DNA of 38,335 nt, from positions 1-38,335 of the forward strand of contig JAFGDM010000017.1 in NCBI GenBank assembly GCA_016932115.1, given 5' to 3'. Below the pieces are notes generated by a model. That model saw only the letters and a list, made by a program, of their open reading frames with translations. It searched no databases and was not told where the DNA came from. This document shows, piece by piece, positions 23,814 to 32,940 of the stretch. A program made the position numbers and the translations under genes. Source of the DNA: Deltaproteobacteria bacterium (GTDB lineage Bacteria; Desulfobacterota; DSM-4660; Desulfatiglandales; HGW-15). The number at the start of each line of letters is the position of its first letter. Within the stretch, counting starts at the first letter, position 1.

Positions 23814-25220
23814 TCAAGCGGCGCTCTTAAAGTCTTCTTTACGAATGTTATGTTTTTTCATAAGTTTGTGCAGTTGCCTTGTCGTAATCCCCGAGGCTTT
23901 TGCCGTGTCCTTGATTTTGCCTCTGTTTTTGAGAAGCTGCCCTTTGATATAGTTACGTTCAATACCTTCCAGTCCTAACCTTCTTGCCTCCGCTAAACTC
24001 AATGACGTATCAGACGCTTCGTTAGAAGCAAGCCCGGGTGTTTCAAAGAGTTCGCTCGGGAAACTTTCCGGCCTGAGAACGGAGGTTGTTTCAAGGATAT
24101 ATGCTCTTTCAATCAGGTTTTCCAGTTCTCGGATATTTCCAGGCCAGGAATAGCGCTGGAAGCTTTCCAGAACAGATGGATGAACGTGGTAAATCTCTTT
24201 GGAATTGAACTTGTTCATCCTCCTAAGAAACACCTCGACAAAGTGGGGAATATCGTCTTTTCGATCTCTGAGGGGAGATATTTCAATGGGAAACACATTC
24301 AGCCGGTAATAGAGGTCCTTTCGGAAAAGACCGGCGTCACACATTTCCTTGAGATTCATGTTCGTCGCTGCGATAACGCGCACGTTAGCTTCGATCGTCT
24401 CTTCTCCTCCTACCCTATTGAAGCTTCCATCCTGGAGAATCTGAAGAAGTTTGATCTGCGCCGAAGCCGTAATTGTCCCGATCTCATCCAGAAAGATGGT
24501 CCCTCCTCTTGCGATTTCAAATTTGCCCAACTTTCTTCTGACAGCGCCTGTAAAGGCACCTTTTTCGTGACCGAAAAGTTCGCTTTCCAGAAGCGTATCA
24601 GGAATGGCACCGCAGTGGACGCTGATGAACTGGGAGTCTCTGCGATTGCTGTGTTTGTGTATCAAGCTGGCCATGACGCCCTTGCCGGTGCCTGTCTCCC
24701 CTGCCAGGAGAACCGTGCTTTTTGTAGGAGCTACGGAGCGAATCTTTTCAAAAACCGCCGTCATAGCCCGGCTTTTTGTTTGGACGATTTCCAAAGAATC
24801 CGCCTGCCAGAACTTGTCCCTTAAGTAATTGAGCTCCGACTGCATGATGATGGATTCGTCTATTGTCTCAGTAACATACTTGACTTCTTCAGGATTCAGA
24901 GGATAGGTGAGATAGTTGCTCGCCCCGGCCTTGAGTGCAATGACCGCCTCCCGAATCATCCCCTGGGGGGACATCACCACGATTTCGAGGCTTGGAAAAA
25001 CCCGCCAGAAGGTCTGCAGAGCGTTACGGAGACCGTCATTGGTTTCTCCCTGTTTAAGGATTTCAATGTCGATAAAAAGATAGTCATACCTTTTGCGTTG
25101 CAGGATCAGCAGCGCAGAGTCTTTGGCATAGATCTGGTCGACCCGGTATGAGGAGCGATAGCAAGATCGGATAATTTTATAGATTTCCTGTTCTTTTGAA
25201 ACCACAAGAATGGATTTCAT
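23814..25220 (-). CDS. Sigma-54-dependent transcriptional activator with degenerate receiver
   Basis: 468 residues from ATG 25220; an in-frame TTG at 25253 is less likely. Domain order: receiver-like domain (1-120), sigma-54 AAA+ domain (~143-380) with Walker A GETGTGKG at 174-181, the sigma-54 contact loop GAFTGA at 221-226 and Walker B GGTIFLDEIG at 239-248, then a Fis-type helix-turn-helix (last ~40 residues, around KDTAKASGITTRQLHKLMKKH). The receiver keeps the acceptor-position Asp51 but lacks the acidic pair near its N-terminus (SKE in place of DDE) and the invariant Lys (NYLTYPLN in place of DYLxKP), so ordinary phosphorylation is doubtful. No histidine kinase lies nearby. Likely targets are the sigma-54 promoter at 23574-23589 and perhaps further genes. 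Confidence 0.92.
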   Translation of the reverse strand: MKSILVVSKEQEIYKIIRSCYRSSYRVDQIYAKDSALLILQRKRYDYLFIDIEILKQGETNDGLRNALQTFWRVFPSLEIVVMSPQGMIREAVIALKAGASNYLTYPLNPEEVKYVTETIDESIIMQSELNYLRDKFWQADSLEIVQTKSRAMTAVFEKIRSVAPTKSTVLLAGETGTGKGVMASLIHKHSNRRDSQFISVHCGAIPDTLLESELFGHEKGAFTGAVRRKLGKFEIARGGTIFLDEIGTITASAQIKLLQILQDGSFNRVGGEETIEANVRVIAATNMNLKEMCDAGLFRKDLYYRLNVFPIEISPLRDRKDDIPHFVEVFLRRMNKFNSKEIYHVHPSVLESFQRYSWPGNIRELENLIERAYILETTSVLRPESFPSELFETPGLASNEASDTSLSLAEARRLGLEGIERNYIKGQLLKNRGKIKDTAKASGITTRQLHKLMKKHNIRKEDFKSAA

Positions 25221-25500
25221 GGACGTGTTTATCACCCTGTTTTTTTCAGGCAAATAATATCATCCCTGCAGGATTTTCAAGTTTTATTTTGTTTTTCTTC
25301 CTGTTTTATAGAGCTGCCAGATCCATAGGCGTTTTCGAAAACTTCACCTGGATTATGAAAACAGACTCTGTTATCATAATTATTTAAAGGCAATTTGGAT
25401 TATAAGGATGAGTAGGGGGTGGTATTCTGTGAAAAAGCCCTACGGAGGTTGCGGAAGGCCGCTCACAGTTGGTGGAAATGGAATATGGGGGAGGTGAAAA

Positions 25501-25821
25501 ATGGGACTTTATGTGAAGTGGATTGTGATCATCATCATTTTGCTGTTCTTCATCACCTTTGGTGTAAAGAACAGCCAGAGCGTATCTCTTAATTATTACT
25601 TCGATATAGTGGGCGTTGAACTTCCCCTTTATGGGCTTGTCTTTATATCTATCCTTCTAGGAATCGCCGCGGGCATCATCATCGGGATAACGGATCGACT
25701 TGCAATTAAAAAGAGGCTCCGAGACATGATCAAGGAGAACCGCGCGTTACAGGATGAAATCACCCGGTCAAAGACTTCCGAGGATAGCCGTCTCATTGAA
25801 GAAAATTCGACTTCGGCGTGA
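25501..25821 (+). CDS. LapA-domain (DUF1049) membrane protein
   Basis: 106 residues with two membrane helices (about 7-26 and 43-66) around a short periplasmic segment containing FGVKNSQSVSLNYYF, the typical LapA signature, and a cytoplasmic coiled-coil-like tail (residues 70-100). LapA of E. coli works with LapB to control LPS synthesis through LpxC turnover; no lapB is next to this gene. The ATG follows GGGGGAGGTGAAAA. The 3' end overlaps the convergent glgA gene by 29 bases. Confidence 0.85.
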   Translation: MGLYVKWIVIIIILLFFITFGVKNSQSVSLNYYFDIVGVELPLYGLVFISILLGIAAGIIIGITDRLAIKKRLRDMIKENRALQDEITRSKTSEDSRLIEENSTSA

Positions 25822-27289
25822 GCGAGATGGTCTTATAAAGATCAACATAACGTTGCGCAGATCGTTCCCATGAAAAGTCCTCTTTCATGCCGTTCGTTAT
25901 CAGGACCTCCCAGGTTGCAGGTTCCCGGTAAATGCGGAGTGCTTTTTTAAGGGCCTCCATGAGAGCTTCCGGGCTGTGAGGGCTGAATTTAAATCCGTTT
26001 CCCTGCTTGCTCTCAGGGTCAAACTGTACGATGGTATCGTCCAAACCTCCGGTAGCTCTGACCACGGGCACGGTCCCGTATCGGAGCGCATACATCTGGG
26101 TAAGCCCGCAGGGCTCGTATCGAGAAGGCATCAGAAGCATATCCGCGCCGGCTATAATGCGATGGGCCAATGATTCGTTAAATCCGATTCTGATCGCCAC
26201 CCTATCGGGCCGGTTGCCTGCCGCCTTTTCCAGCAGGCTTTGATATTCTTGTTCCCCTGCGCCAAGGATCACCACTCCCGCGCCAAGGTGGACCAGTTCG
26301 TCCATGACTTTAACAAGCAAGTCGCACCCTTTTTGGGCCGAAAGCCTTGAAATCATACCGAAAAGGGGCTTGTTCTCCAATGCCTCCGCAAGTCTCAATT
26401 CATTCAGGAGAGCCTTTTTGTTCCTTGCCTTTTCCCGCAAGTTGCTCAGATCATAAGGATAAGGGAGTTCGGGATCCTTCTCAGGACTCCACACACTGTA
26501 GTCTGTTCCGTTCAGGATGCCATAAAGATTCGCAGAGCGTTTCTTCAATATCCCTTCCATGCCGAAGCCAAATTCAGGGGTCTGAATCTCTTTTGCGTAG
26601 GCAGGACTCACTGTTGTCAGGGCATCGGCATAAATCACGCCCGCCTTTAAAAGACTTATCCGGCCCCAGTACTCAACGCCTTCCAAATGGAACACATCGG
26701 GAGGTAGAGAGCAAACCGCAAGCTTCTCTTTCGAAAACAGCCCTTGGTAGCCGAGATTATGAATCGTAAAAAGGCTCGCGGTTTTTGCAAAAAAGGGGTC
26801 ATCCAGATAGATCGTTTTAAGATACGCGGGCACCAGGCCTGTCTGCCAGTCGTGGCAGTGAATCACATCAAAGGGTATCCCGATGAGTTTGGCAAAGATC
26901 AGGGCCGCACGAGAAAAATAGGCGAATCGCTCCAAATTGTCGTAATAGTCTCCTTCGCTGGTGGCATACAGGTTAGGTCGGTCGAAAAGGTCCTCCCTTT
27001 CGAAAAGATAAACCGGGACCCCTTCTTTGGTGTGTGTCTCGATCACATGGCCTTTCAAGAGTTCGCTTCCCAGGGGAACCTCAAGGTCGGAGTAAAGCGG
27101 TCGGGTGGAAAACCCGCCCTTCCTGGTGACTCGGTAAAAGGGCAAACCAACGCGCACGTCCACGCCTTGCCGCCTGAGAGCGTCTGGAAGGGACCCTGCC
27201 ACATCCGCCAGACCTCCTGTCTTGGCAAATGGTGTGGCTTCAGAGGACAGGAAGAAAACGGTTCGGGATTTTTCTGAAAGTCCCTCCAT
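25793..27289 (-). CDS. glgA: Glycogen synthase (ADP-glucose)
   Basis: GT5 glucosyltransferase extending alpha-1,4-glucan with ADP-glucose, 498 residues. The N-terminal domain has the ADP-glucose motif KTGGLADVAGSLP, and the C-terminal domain has MPSRYEPCGLTQMYALRYG and ATGGLDDTI with the catalytic glutamate region. ATG 27289 shares one base with the stop of the preceding glycosyltransferase gene (TGATG); a GTG directly before it is possible. Translational coupling to a glucosyl-3-phosphoglycerate-synthase-like gene is unusual and suggests a joint product or shared regulation. The ADP-glucose-forming glgC is divergent, 3 kb away. Confidence 0.94.
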   Translation of the reverse strand: MEGLSEKSRTVFFLSSEATPFAKTGGLADVAGSLPDALRRQGVDVRVGLPFYRVTRKGGFSTRPLYSDLEVPLGSELLKGHVIETHTKEGVPVYLFEREDLFDRPNLYATSEGDYYDNLERFAYFSRAALIFAKLIGIPFDVIHCHDWQTGLVPAYLKTIYLDDPFFAKTASLFTIHNLGYQGLFSKEKLAVCSLPPDVFHLEGVEYWGRISLLKAGVIYADALTTVSPAYAKEIQTPEFGFGMEGILKKRSANLYGILNGTDYSVWSPEKDPELPYPYDLSNLREKARNKKALLNELRLAEALENKPLFGMISRLSAQKGCDLLVKVMDELVHLGAGVVILGAGEQEYQSLLEKAAGNRPDRVAIRIGFNESLAHRIIAGADMLLMPSRYEPCGLTQMYALRYGTVPVVRATGGLDDTIVQFDPESKQGNGFKFSPHSPEALMEALKKALRIYREPATWEVLITNGMKEDFSWERSAQRYVDLYKTISLTPKSNFLQ

Positions 27290-28551
27290 CACAGGTTATC
27301 TTCCTCCACAGCCCCGATTAGGTCCTCATAAATATCGGGCACGGAATAGATTACGCGGTTCCAGGAAGGAATCTGGGTCCCTGCCGTGTCCCGTCTGGCC
27401 TGTTCCCAGGCAGTGCCGATGAAATCCCTGAAATGAGAGACTGTCAGCTCTTCCATATGGCGATCATAGGCCAGACCGTTGGAATCCGCATCATCACTGT
27501 AGCTTTTCACGAAGCTCAGAGCCGAAGTGTAATAGGTGCGCTGAACCATATCTATGAACGGATCATCCACCGCCATCCCGTGACTCCGGATGTAGTTCAG
27601 ATAGAACTTCGTAATATCCACGATCATGCGATGGAGCCCGCCCTGGGGGTCTTTCTCGGATAGGCCCTGGTGCTTGTGCTCGTAATTCTTGCACAAATCT
27701 ATTTGGGCAATCCTCTTTTGCATGAGCCGCTCGTGAACTTCGGACAGGGTACTCACTTCCAGCCCCCAGTCAAAGGCGACATTCAGGGCTCGGCCCAGGC
27801 GGGTCAGGAAGCTGAACTCTCCGGCAAGGGGATAACGGAAGCTGCGATGGTATCGGAAGAACTCCTCCAGATCGTGAAGTCTGATCCGGTGCATGATCTG
27901 GGTGAGGGTCTCGACGAAGGGCGTAACAAAAAGGCGGGTCGCCCTTCCTTTCATTTCAGTGGAGGTCGGCGAAATGCGGGCATAGTAACCTTTGCAAAAT
28001 TCGAAGTCGTTGTTGGGGTTTGCAGTCGGTTCGATGAGACGACCGAGAAGCAGTCGGTCGTACGTTACAATATCGCAGTCATGAAGGGCGATTACGTCGC
28101 ACACTTCTTTGGCAAACAGGTAACCCATGCTGATCCACACGGATTGGCCTTTGCCCGGGATCCCGATATTGATCTTCTGCTCCTGGAGCTTTTTGAAGAC
28201 TTTCTGGATTCTGGAGCCTTCAACCCAGATGACTTTTACGTCGCGGTTTCCCTTTTTAAGCCGATAGAAATAGTTCCTGGCCTCGACGAACTCTTTTTTC
28301 TTTCTCGCACCGCCGAGAGCTACGACAATGGAGCGAAGATAATCCACCTGATTGATCTGGTCGATGATGTTTTTGAGGACCCCGGGTACGTGGATTTCCC
28401 CGTAAAGCGAAGGCAGAAGAAGTCCGATGTCGAGATGTCTAGAGTATTCCATAAGCTTGTCTTCCAGTTGCCTCAGGTACAACTCACGATCAAAGATATC
28501 GTAAAAGCCGTGAATGGTGGTGATGTCCCCTTCCTGGTGAAACTCACTCAT
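27289..28551 (-). CDS. GT81-like glycosyltransferase, candidate glucosyl-3-phosphoglycerate synthase
   Basis: 420-residue GT-A-fold transferase. Landmarks: LLLPSLYGEIHVPGVLKNII at the nucleotide-sugar fold start (residues 44-63), PGKG at 132-135, the metal-binding DxD as DCD at 158-160, CKGYYARI near 186, PLAGEFS at 241-247, DWGLEV at 261-266 and YEHKHQ at 290-295. This order matches GpgS, which moves glucose from NDP-glucose to 3-phosphoglycerate, first step of glucosylglycerate synthesis and primer of mycobacterial methylglucose polysaccharides. The C-terminal ~110 residues have no counterpart I recognise. No GpgP phosphatase is present. The ATG follows GGGGGGGAAG. Other NDP-hexose donors or acceptors cannot be excluded. 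Confidence 0.78.
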   Translation of the reverse strand: MSEFHQEGDITTIHGFYDIFDRELYLRQLEDKLMEYSRHLDIGLLLPSLYGEIHVPGVLKNIIDQINQVDYLRSIVVALGGARKKKEFVEARNYFYRLKKGNRDVKVIWVEGSRIQKVFKKLQEQKINIGIPGKGQSVWISMGYLFAKEVCDVIALHDCDIVTYDRLLLGRLIEPTANPNNDFEFCKGYYARISPTSTEMKGRATRLFVTPFVETLTQIMHRIRLHDLEEFFRYHRSFRYPLAGEFSFLTRLGRALNVAFDWGLEVSTLSEVHERLMQKRIAQIDLCKNYEHKHQGLSEKDPQGGLHRMIVDITKFYLNYIRSHGMAVDDPFIDMVQRTYYTSALSFVKSYSDDADSNGLAYDRHMEELTVSHFRDFIGTAWEQARRDTAGTQIPSWNRVIYSVPDIYEDLIGAVEEDNL

Positions 28552-28587
28552 GGTCTTCCCCCCCTTCTTAGAAGATCATAACATTAC

Positions 28588-29844
28588 CTATGTTTTTTCC
28601 GTATGGACCGATTTTTCGTCCCACACCTTTACCAGATAGTCCTTGTGTTCCTCAAATTTTAAGGCCTGTTCCTCCACAAGCTCTTCTGCTTCCGCGGAGG
28701 ACATCTCCCAGCTCTGGCGGACAAAGGAGGCTACTCTGGCGTAATAAAGAGGAGTGACAAGATCAATGAGTTTGTTCCGATTCACCCGCCATTGGTGAAA
28801 GGTCGCGGCCAATTCATAGAGGATCTGAACCCATGAGTCGGTTGACAAAAGGAAGGACTTCGTCTCCGATTCCGCACAGCGGACTATCTCCTTGAAACAA
28901 TGCTCGCAAAAAATCTCTTTCCAGAGGGAAGAGAATTGCTGATAGCCGGTTTTGAAATGCTCAATCATGGCATTCGCATCAACCTTCACAGCCTCCGGCT
29001 CTACATAGCCCTCGTATCCGAAAAGCTCCACGGCCTCACTGCCTCGGATTCCTTTCCAGTAGCTTTCGTGGCGCTCCATAAGGGAGAAAATGGTCCATAG
29101 GACCTGGCGGAACATCGGTCCAAGGTGTTGTCCGGGGTCTTTGGCGTCGTGGATCTTAACCCCGAGATTGGATTGGCCGATCCGGAAGTTCTGAGTGATG
29201 GCGTTGGTCGTCATCCAGATGTCGATTCCGTAACGCGCTACATCGGTCTCCCATACATCTTGCTCCGCATAGAACCTGGCCGCATCGATGGATAAAGCGA
29301 AGTCACCGCCGATCGGCTGCCTGATCCGCTTTCCGTAGAGCGCGCGGGTGAGATTATAGACGATGTTATTGGTGATGGTTCCGTCATACTTGTGACGCAG
29401 GTATACGGGCGCCACAAACTGGAAGTCTTTGGAAAGCACAGGGTCCAGAAGATGCTGGATCCAATCCGGGGTTATGCTTCGCAAGTCTGAATCCACTACT
29501 GCCAGGGCCTTCACCTTGAGCCGGCTCGCAGACTCAAAAACAGACCGCAAGGCGGTCCCCTTACCCCCCGGGCCTCGGTAAATGGAAACGATCTTTTCCT
29601 GCCAGGGCTTGATCTGAAATTCCTTGGCCACTTCCCTGGTATCGTCAGTAGAACCCCCATCGGCGATAACGATCACGCAACGCTTGTCATTGTAATATGT
29701 GGCCAGACCGTGGGTCACCATCTGAATGACATGCTCAATGGTCTTCTCATTGTTAAAGCAGGGGATGCCGATGAGGATATCGGCAGACCCGATTTCCTCG
29801 ATCCTCTTGGACGTATAAGCCCTTAAACCTGTTTTGTATTGCAT
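28588..29844 (-). CDS. Mannosyl/glucosylglycerate-synthase-like glycosyltransferase
   Basis: 418-residue GT-A enzyme with an optimal ribosome-binding site (AGGAGGGAGAA before ATG). Visible parts: IGIPCFNNEKTIEHVI (GT2-like start), GPGGKGTALR at 91-100, the metal-binding DSD at 118-120 followed by LRSITPDWI, QPIGGDFALS at 176-185 and YGIDIWMTT. The series (DxD, then xPDWI, then QPxGGxxxxS, then GID) resembles Rhodothermus mannosylglycerate synthase and related glucosylglycerate synthases, which glycosylate glycerate directly. A CxxC in FCEHCFKE (about residue 320) is odd for the family. With the GT81-like gene 37 bases downstream, the genome would hold both the one-step and the two-step type of enzyme, as reported for Persephonella marina. 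Activity is inferred, not shown. Confidence 0.72.
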   Translation of the reverse strand: MQYKTGLRAYTSKRIEEIGSADILIGIPCFNNEKTIEHVIQMVTHGLATYYNDKRCVIVIADGGSTDDTREVAKEFQIKPWQEKIVSIYRGPGGKGTALRSVFESASRLKVKALAVVDSDLRSITPDWIQHLLDPVLSKDFQFVAPVYLRHKYDGTITNNIVYNLTRALYGKRIRQPIGGDFALSIDAARFYAEQDVWETDVARYGIDIWMTTNAITQNFRIGQSNLGVKIHDAKDPGQHLGPMFRQVLWTIFSLMERHESYWKGIRGSEAVELFGYEGYVEPEAVKVDANAMIEHFKTGYQQFSSLWKEIFCEHCFKEIVRCAESETKSFLLSTDSWVQILYELAATFHQWRVNRNKLIDLVTPLYYARVASFVRQSWEMSSAEAEELVEEQALKFEEHKDYLVKVWDEKSVHTEKT

Positions 29845-30284
29845 TTCTCCCTCCTTTTATAACTTTTTATCACGCATAACGTGCTTGAATCAACCGTGAT
29901 GATCTCGTAAAAAGTCGAAAAGTTCGCATTTGTCATTTCGACCACAGGGAGAAAGCTAGTTTTTTCAAGGTTTTATGCTCTAAAGATTTCTCGCTTCGCT
30001 CGAAATGACATAAAAATGGGACTTTTTACGAGTTCATCAACCTTGATGCCTTATTTGTCCAGGAAACCTCCGGAATGAAAGCCTTGCCTGCTTGCTCTGA
30101 GGCCTAAGGCCACGCTTCATGTCGATATGACCAATGCCAGAGAGTCGGCGAGCTCACAAAGTCGAAAGCACGACCCGGTCTTGAGGCGTTCTACGCGTGC
30201 TCCCTTAAGGAAGGTGATTTTTACCTGGACCTTTCAGCCTTTTGTTCCTATGATGCTGTTGGATAACGTTTTTTCGGGGGTTTA
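29845..30284. other. Divergent intergenic region between glycosyltransferase and glgC
   Basis: These 440 bases contain a MITE-like palindrome (29898-30038). The rest (30039-30284) has no open frame or RNA that I recognise. No clear sigma-70 promoter for glgC was found; its only ribosome-binding signal is a G-run ending 4 bases before ATG 30285. Confidence 0.5.
29898..30038. repeat. MITE-like palindromic element, 141 bp
   Basis: Terminal inverted repeats of 19 bases (29898-29916 and 30020-30038) match at 18 of 19 positions, with core CTCGTAAAAAGTC. A second, subterminal inverted pair (TGTCATTTCGA at 29931-29941 and its complement at 30000-30010) is perfect. The centre contains AAAGATTTCTCGCTTCGCTC. 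From memory, elements with these two sequence signatures are scattered in deltaproteobacterial genomes. No coding capacity; no clear target-site duplication. Confidence 0.75.
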
Positions 30285-31556
30285 ATGAGAAACACACTCG
30301 CTTTTGTAATGGCCGGCGGACGGGGTGAAAGGCTTATGCCTCTCACCCAGGACCGCAGTAAACCTGCGGTCCCCTTCGGCGGAATCTACCGCCTGATCGA
30401 CTTCACCCTGAGTAATTGCGTCAACTCTCAAATATACAAGATCATTGTGCTCCCCCAGTATAAGTCCCAATCTCTCAACGACCATCTGGAAGAGGGGTGG
30501 AATATCTTTAGCCCGAAGATCGGTCATTTCCTCAAGGTCGTTCCACCTCAACAGCGCGTCGGTCTGGATTGGTATCGGGGCACAGCCGACTGCATTCGCC
30601 AGAACCACTACCTCATTGAACGCCATAAGCCTGAAGCGGTGATCATTTTATCCGGTGATCATATATACAAAATGGATTACAGCCTTTTCATCCGGTACCA
30701 CCAAGAAAAGGGGGCCGACCTCACCATCTCCCTCCTGGAGGTTGACAAGGATCTGGCAGGCCAGTTCGGCATAGCGGAAGTGGACAGTGATTTCCGGATT
30801 GTGGCTTTTAGGGAAAAACCCAAAGAAAACGTGAAAACCATACCTGGTGATGCCAACCATGTCCTTGCCTCAATGGGCATTTATGTGTTTAAGACAGAGA
30901 CGCTTCTTGATTTATTGAAAGCCGGGGACGAGGACGACTTCGGTCGCGACATTATTCCTCAAATGCTCATGTCCCATAAGGTTTTTGCCTATCCTTACGT
31001 CCGCTTCAACCGCATCAAGGACTACATCTATTTTACTACCGACGACGGTGGGAGGCAGAGCAGGCTGGAACCGAAGGTTAGGGACTCTTCTTACTGGCGT
31101 GACGTGGGGACTCTTGACGCTTACTGGAATGCAAACATGGACCTGACCGGAGTGGATCCTTTCTTTAATCTTTATGGTACCAAGTGGCCCATTCACACGC
31201 GCCAGGTTCTTGCGCCTCCCGCCAAGTTCATTTTCAGCAATGAGCGACCCGAAGGTTTCCGGGTCGGCAAGGCCCTTGACTCCCTTGTGGCACCGGGCAG
31301 TATTATCAGCGGTATTGTGCGCAATTCAGTTCTCTCTTACAATACCGTAGTGAGGAGCTGGGCCACCGTAGACGAGTCCGTTGTTTGCGACGACGTAGTG
31401 ATAGGGCGCAATTGCAGAATCAAAAAGACCATTATTGACAAGAACAACGATATACCACCCGACACTCAGATCGGCTATCACCCCAACGAAGATCGAAAGC
31501 ATTTCACGGTCACCCCCAGGGGCATTGTAGTTGTCCCGAAGGGTTATTTCAGATGA
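30285..31556 (+). CDS. glgC: Glucose-1-phosphate adenylyltransferase
   Basis: Makes ADP-glucose from ATP and glucose 1-phosphate for glycogen synthesis. 423 residues, usual length for bacterial GlgC. The N-terminal nucleotide-binding motif is FVMAGGRGERLMPLT followed by SKPAVPFGGIYRLIDF; downstream are GTADCIRQN and SGDHIYKMDY (metal-binding Asp), FREKP, and the C-terminal left-handed beta-helix repeats (VVRSWATVDESVVCDDVVIGRNCRI). It is divergent from the glycosyltransferase/glgA group but surely functions with glgA. The end overlaps convergent waaA by 8 bases. Confidence 0.95.
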   Translation: MRNTLAFVMAGGRGERLMPLTQDRSKPAVPFGGIYRLIDFTLSNCVNSQIYKIIVLPQYKSQSLNDHLEEGWNIFSPKIGHFLKVVPPQQRVGLDWYRGTADCIRQNHYLIERHKPEAVIILSGDHIYKMDYSLFIRYHQEKGADLTISLLEVDKDLAGQFGIAEVDSDFRIVAFREKPKENVKTIPGDANHVLASMGIYVFKTETLLDLLKAGDEDDFGRDIIPQMLMSHKVFAYPYVRFNRIKDYIYFTTDDGGRQSRLEPKVRDSSYWRDVGTLDAYWNANMDLTGVDPFFNLYGTKWPIHTRQVLAPPAKFIFSNERPEGFRVGKALDSLVAPGSIISGIVRNSVLSYNTVVRSWATVDESVVCDDVVIGRNCRIKKTIIDKNNDIPPDTQIGYHPNEDRKHFTVTPRGIVVVPKGYFR

Positions 31557-32847
31557 CATTCTTCTTTAGCAGTCGGGCGATCACTTGAGCGTGTCTTTCC
31601 GCCGCACCTAGGTTGACCAGTACGGCTTGTTTTGCCTTGTCCCCAATCAATGACAACCATTCCCGTTGATTAAGCAGGGCTGTAGCCTTTTCCGAAAAAT
31701 CCGCCGTATCCTTTACGGGGATACCGCCGCCCACCTTTTCCAAGAGGGTTTTTGCATCCAAGAAGTCGTCCATAAAAGGGCCGTAGAAAACCGCCTTTCC
31801 CCAGGCCGCCGATTCCATGGGATTTTGTCCGCCCATGGGCACGAGACTGGCGCCGCAGAAATTGATGGTTCCCACACTGTAGACCTTAAATAACTCTCCA
31901 AAGGTGTCCAGGATCAGCACCGGTGCGGTTCTTTTTTCGCCGCTAACTTTCAACCTCGATCTGAGCTGGTAGGAAAGACCTCGCTGCTTTACCAGAGACT
32001 CAATTCTCGGGGTTCTCGCAATATGCCTGGGAGCAATAACAAGGATAATGCCGGGAAATTTCTCCTGCAATCGTAGATAAACAGCAAGAACTTTCTCTTC
32101 TTCTCCTTCTCGTGTGCTGCCTGCGACAAAGACGATGTCGGATGAATCAAGGTTAAGAATCCGGCGCATTTCCGGAATGATACAAGGGTCGGCCTGCCGG
32201 ACCAGGAGATCGTGTTTTGCGTTTCCTTGGACTTCTACCCTAGCCGGGTCTGCTCCCATAGTCAGGATGCGGCTCTTATCCTCCTCGGAAATCATGCTGA
32301 AAACATCCACGTTTTTTAGCACATCGCGAAAGAAAGGGGCGAACTTCCTATATCGGGCGATCGATCTGGCGGAAATCCGTCCGTTGATAAGGGCACATCT
32401 GATCCCCTTCCGTCGGGCCTCCACGATCCATGCAGGCCAGATTTCTGTTTCCACAAAAACCATAACAGAGGGTGCCGCAATGGAAAGGGCTTTTCGAACC
32501 GAGAAAAGAAAATCAAAGGGAGCATAAACTACAGGCGTCTTTCGAGCCATGGCCCTGGCTGCTTCGAATGCATAGTCAGTGTTCACGGATAGGATTATGC
32601 AGTTTTCCGGGGCAAGCCTTCTGAGGTGGGAAATAATTGCATCCGCCACTCTGAACTCTCCCAGTGACGATGAATGGAGCCAAATGGGAGCGTCCAGGCC
32701 GCTCAAGGTTTTCGGCAGGAACCCGAGCCGTTCTTTCCAGCCCCTAGTGAAACGCCCGGTAAGGCGAGAATAGGCTAAGAGGAAAGGGAGAGAAGCAAAA
32801 AAAGCGGCTGATCCGACGAAGGTATAGGCGAGATACCAATGGCTCAT
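31549..32847 (-). CDS. waaA: 3-deoxy-D-manno-octulosonic acid transferase (Kdo transferase)
   Basis: Transfers Kdo from CMP-Kdo to lipid A precursor at the inner membrane, 432 residues from ATG 32847 ([10 protein letters not shown]). The open frame runs further to 33018, but that part overlaps the divergent gene; an ATG at 32886 is a second option. An N-terminal anchor helix (residues ~4-30) precedes the basic [11 protein letters not shown]. The donor side shows [12 protein letters not shown] (catalytic Glu region), [10 protein letters not shown] and INGRIS; the C-terminal domain shows [11 protein letters not shown] and [18 protein letters not shown]. Its presence implies LPS, in agreement with kdsA at the window end. 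Confidence 0.93.
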   Translation of the reverse strand: MSHWYLAYTFVGSAAFFASLPFLLAYSRLTGRFTRGWKERLGFLPKTLSGLDAPIWLHSSSLGEFRVADAIISHLRRLAPENCIILSVNTDYAFEAARAMARKTPVVYAPFDFLFSVRKALSIAAPSVMVFVETEIWPAWIVEARRKGIRCALINGRISARSIARYRKFAPFFRDVLKNVDVFSMISEEDKSRILTMGADPARVEVQGNAKHDLLVRQADPCIIPEMRRILNLDSSDIVFVAGSTREGEEEKVLAVYLRLQEKFPGIILVIAPRHIARTPRIESLVKQRGLSYQLRSRLKVSGEKRTAPVLILDTFGELFKVYSVGTINFCGASLVPMGGQNPMESAAWGKAVFYGPFMDDFLDAKTLLEKVGGGIPVKDTADFSEKATALLNQREWLSLIGDKAKQAVLVNLGAAERHAQVIARLLKKNVI

Positions 32848-32940
32848 GGGTTTGTAACTCTTTGCTTGATCAATACATCCCTTCATTATAGATTTCTCTT
32901 GATCGTAAAACCAAACACTTTCTTGAGGGGGGGTATGTGG

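Noticed and set aside
24180-24824. 214-codon plus-strand open frame
   Set aside because: Antisense shadow of the AAA+ domain of the sigma-54 activator.
27670-28581. 303-codon plus-strand open frame
   Set aside because: Antisense to the GT81-like gene, which is supported by conserved motifs and a ribosome-binding site.
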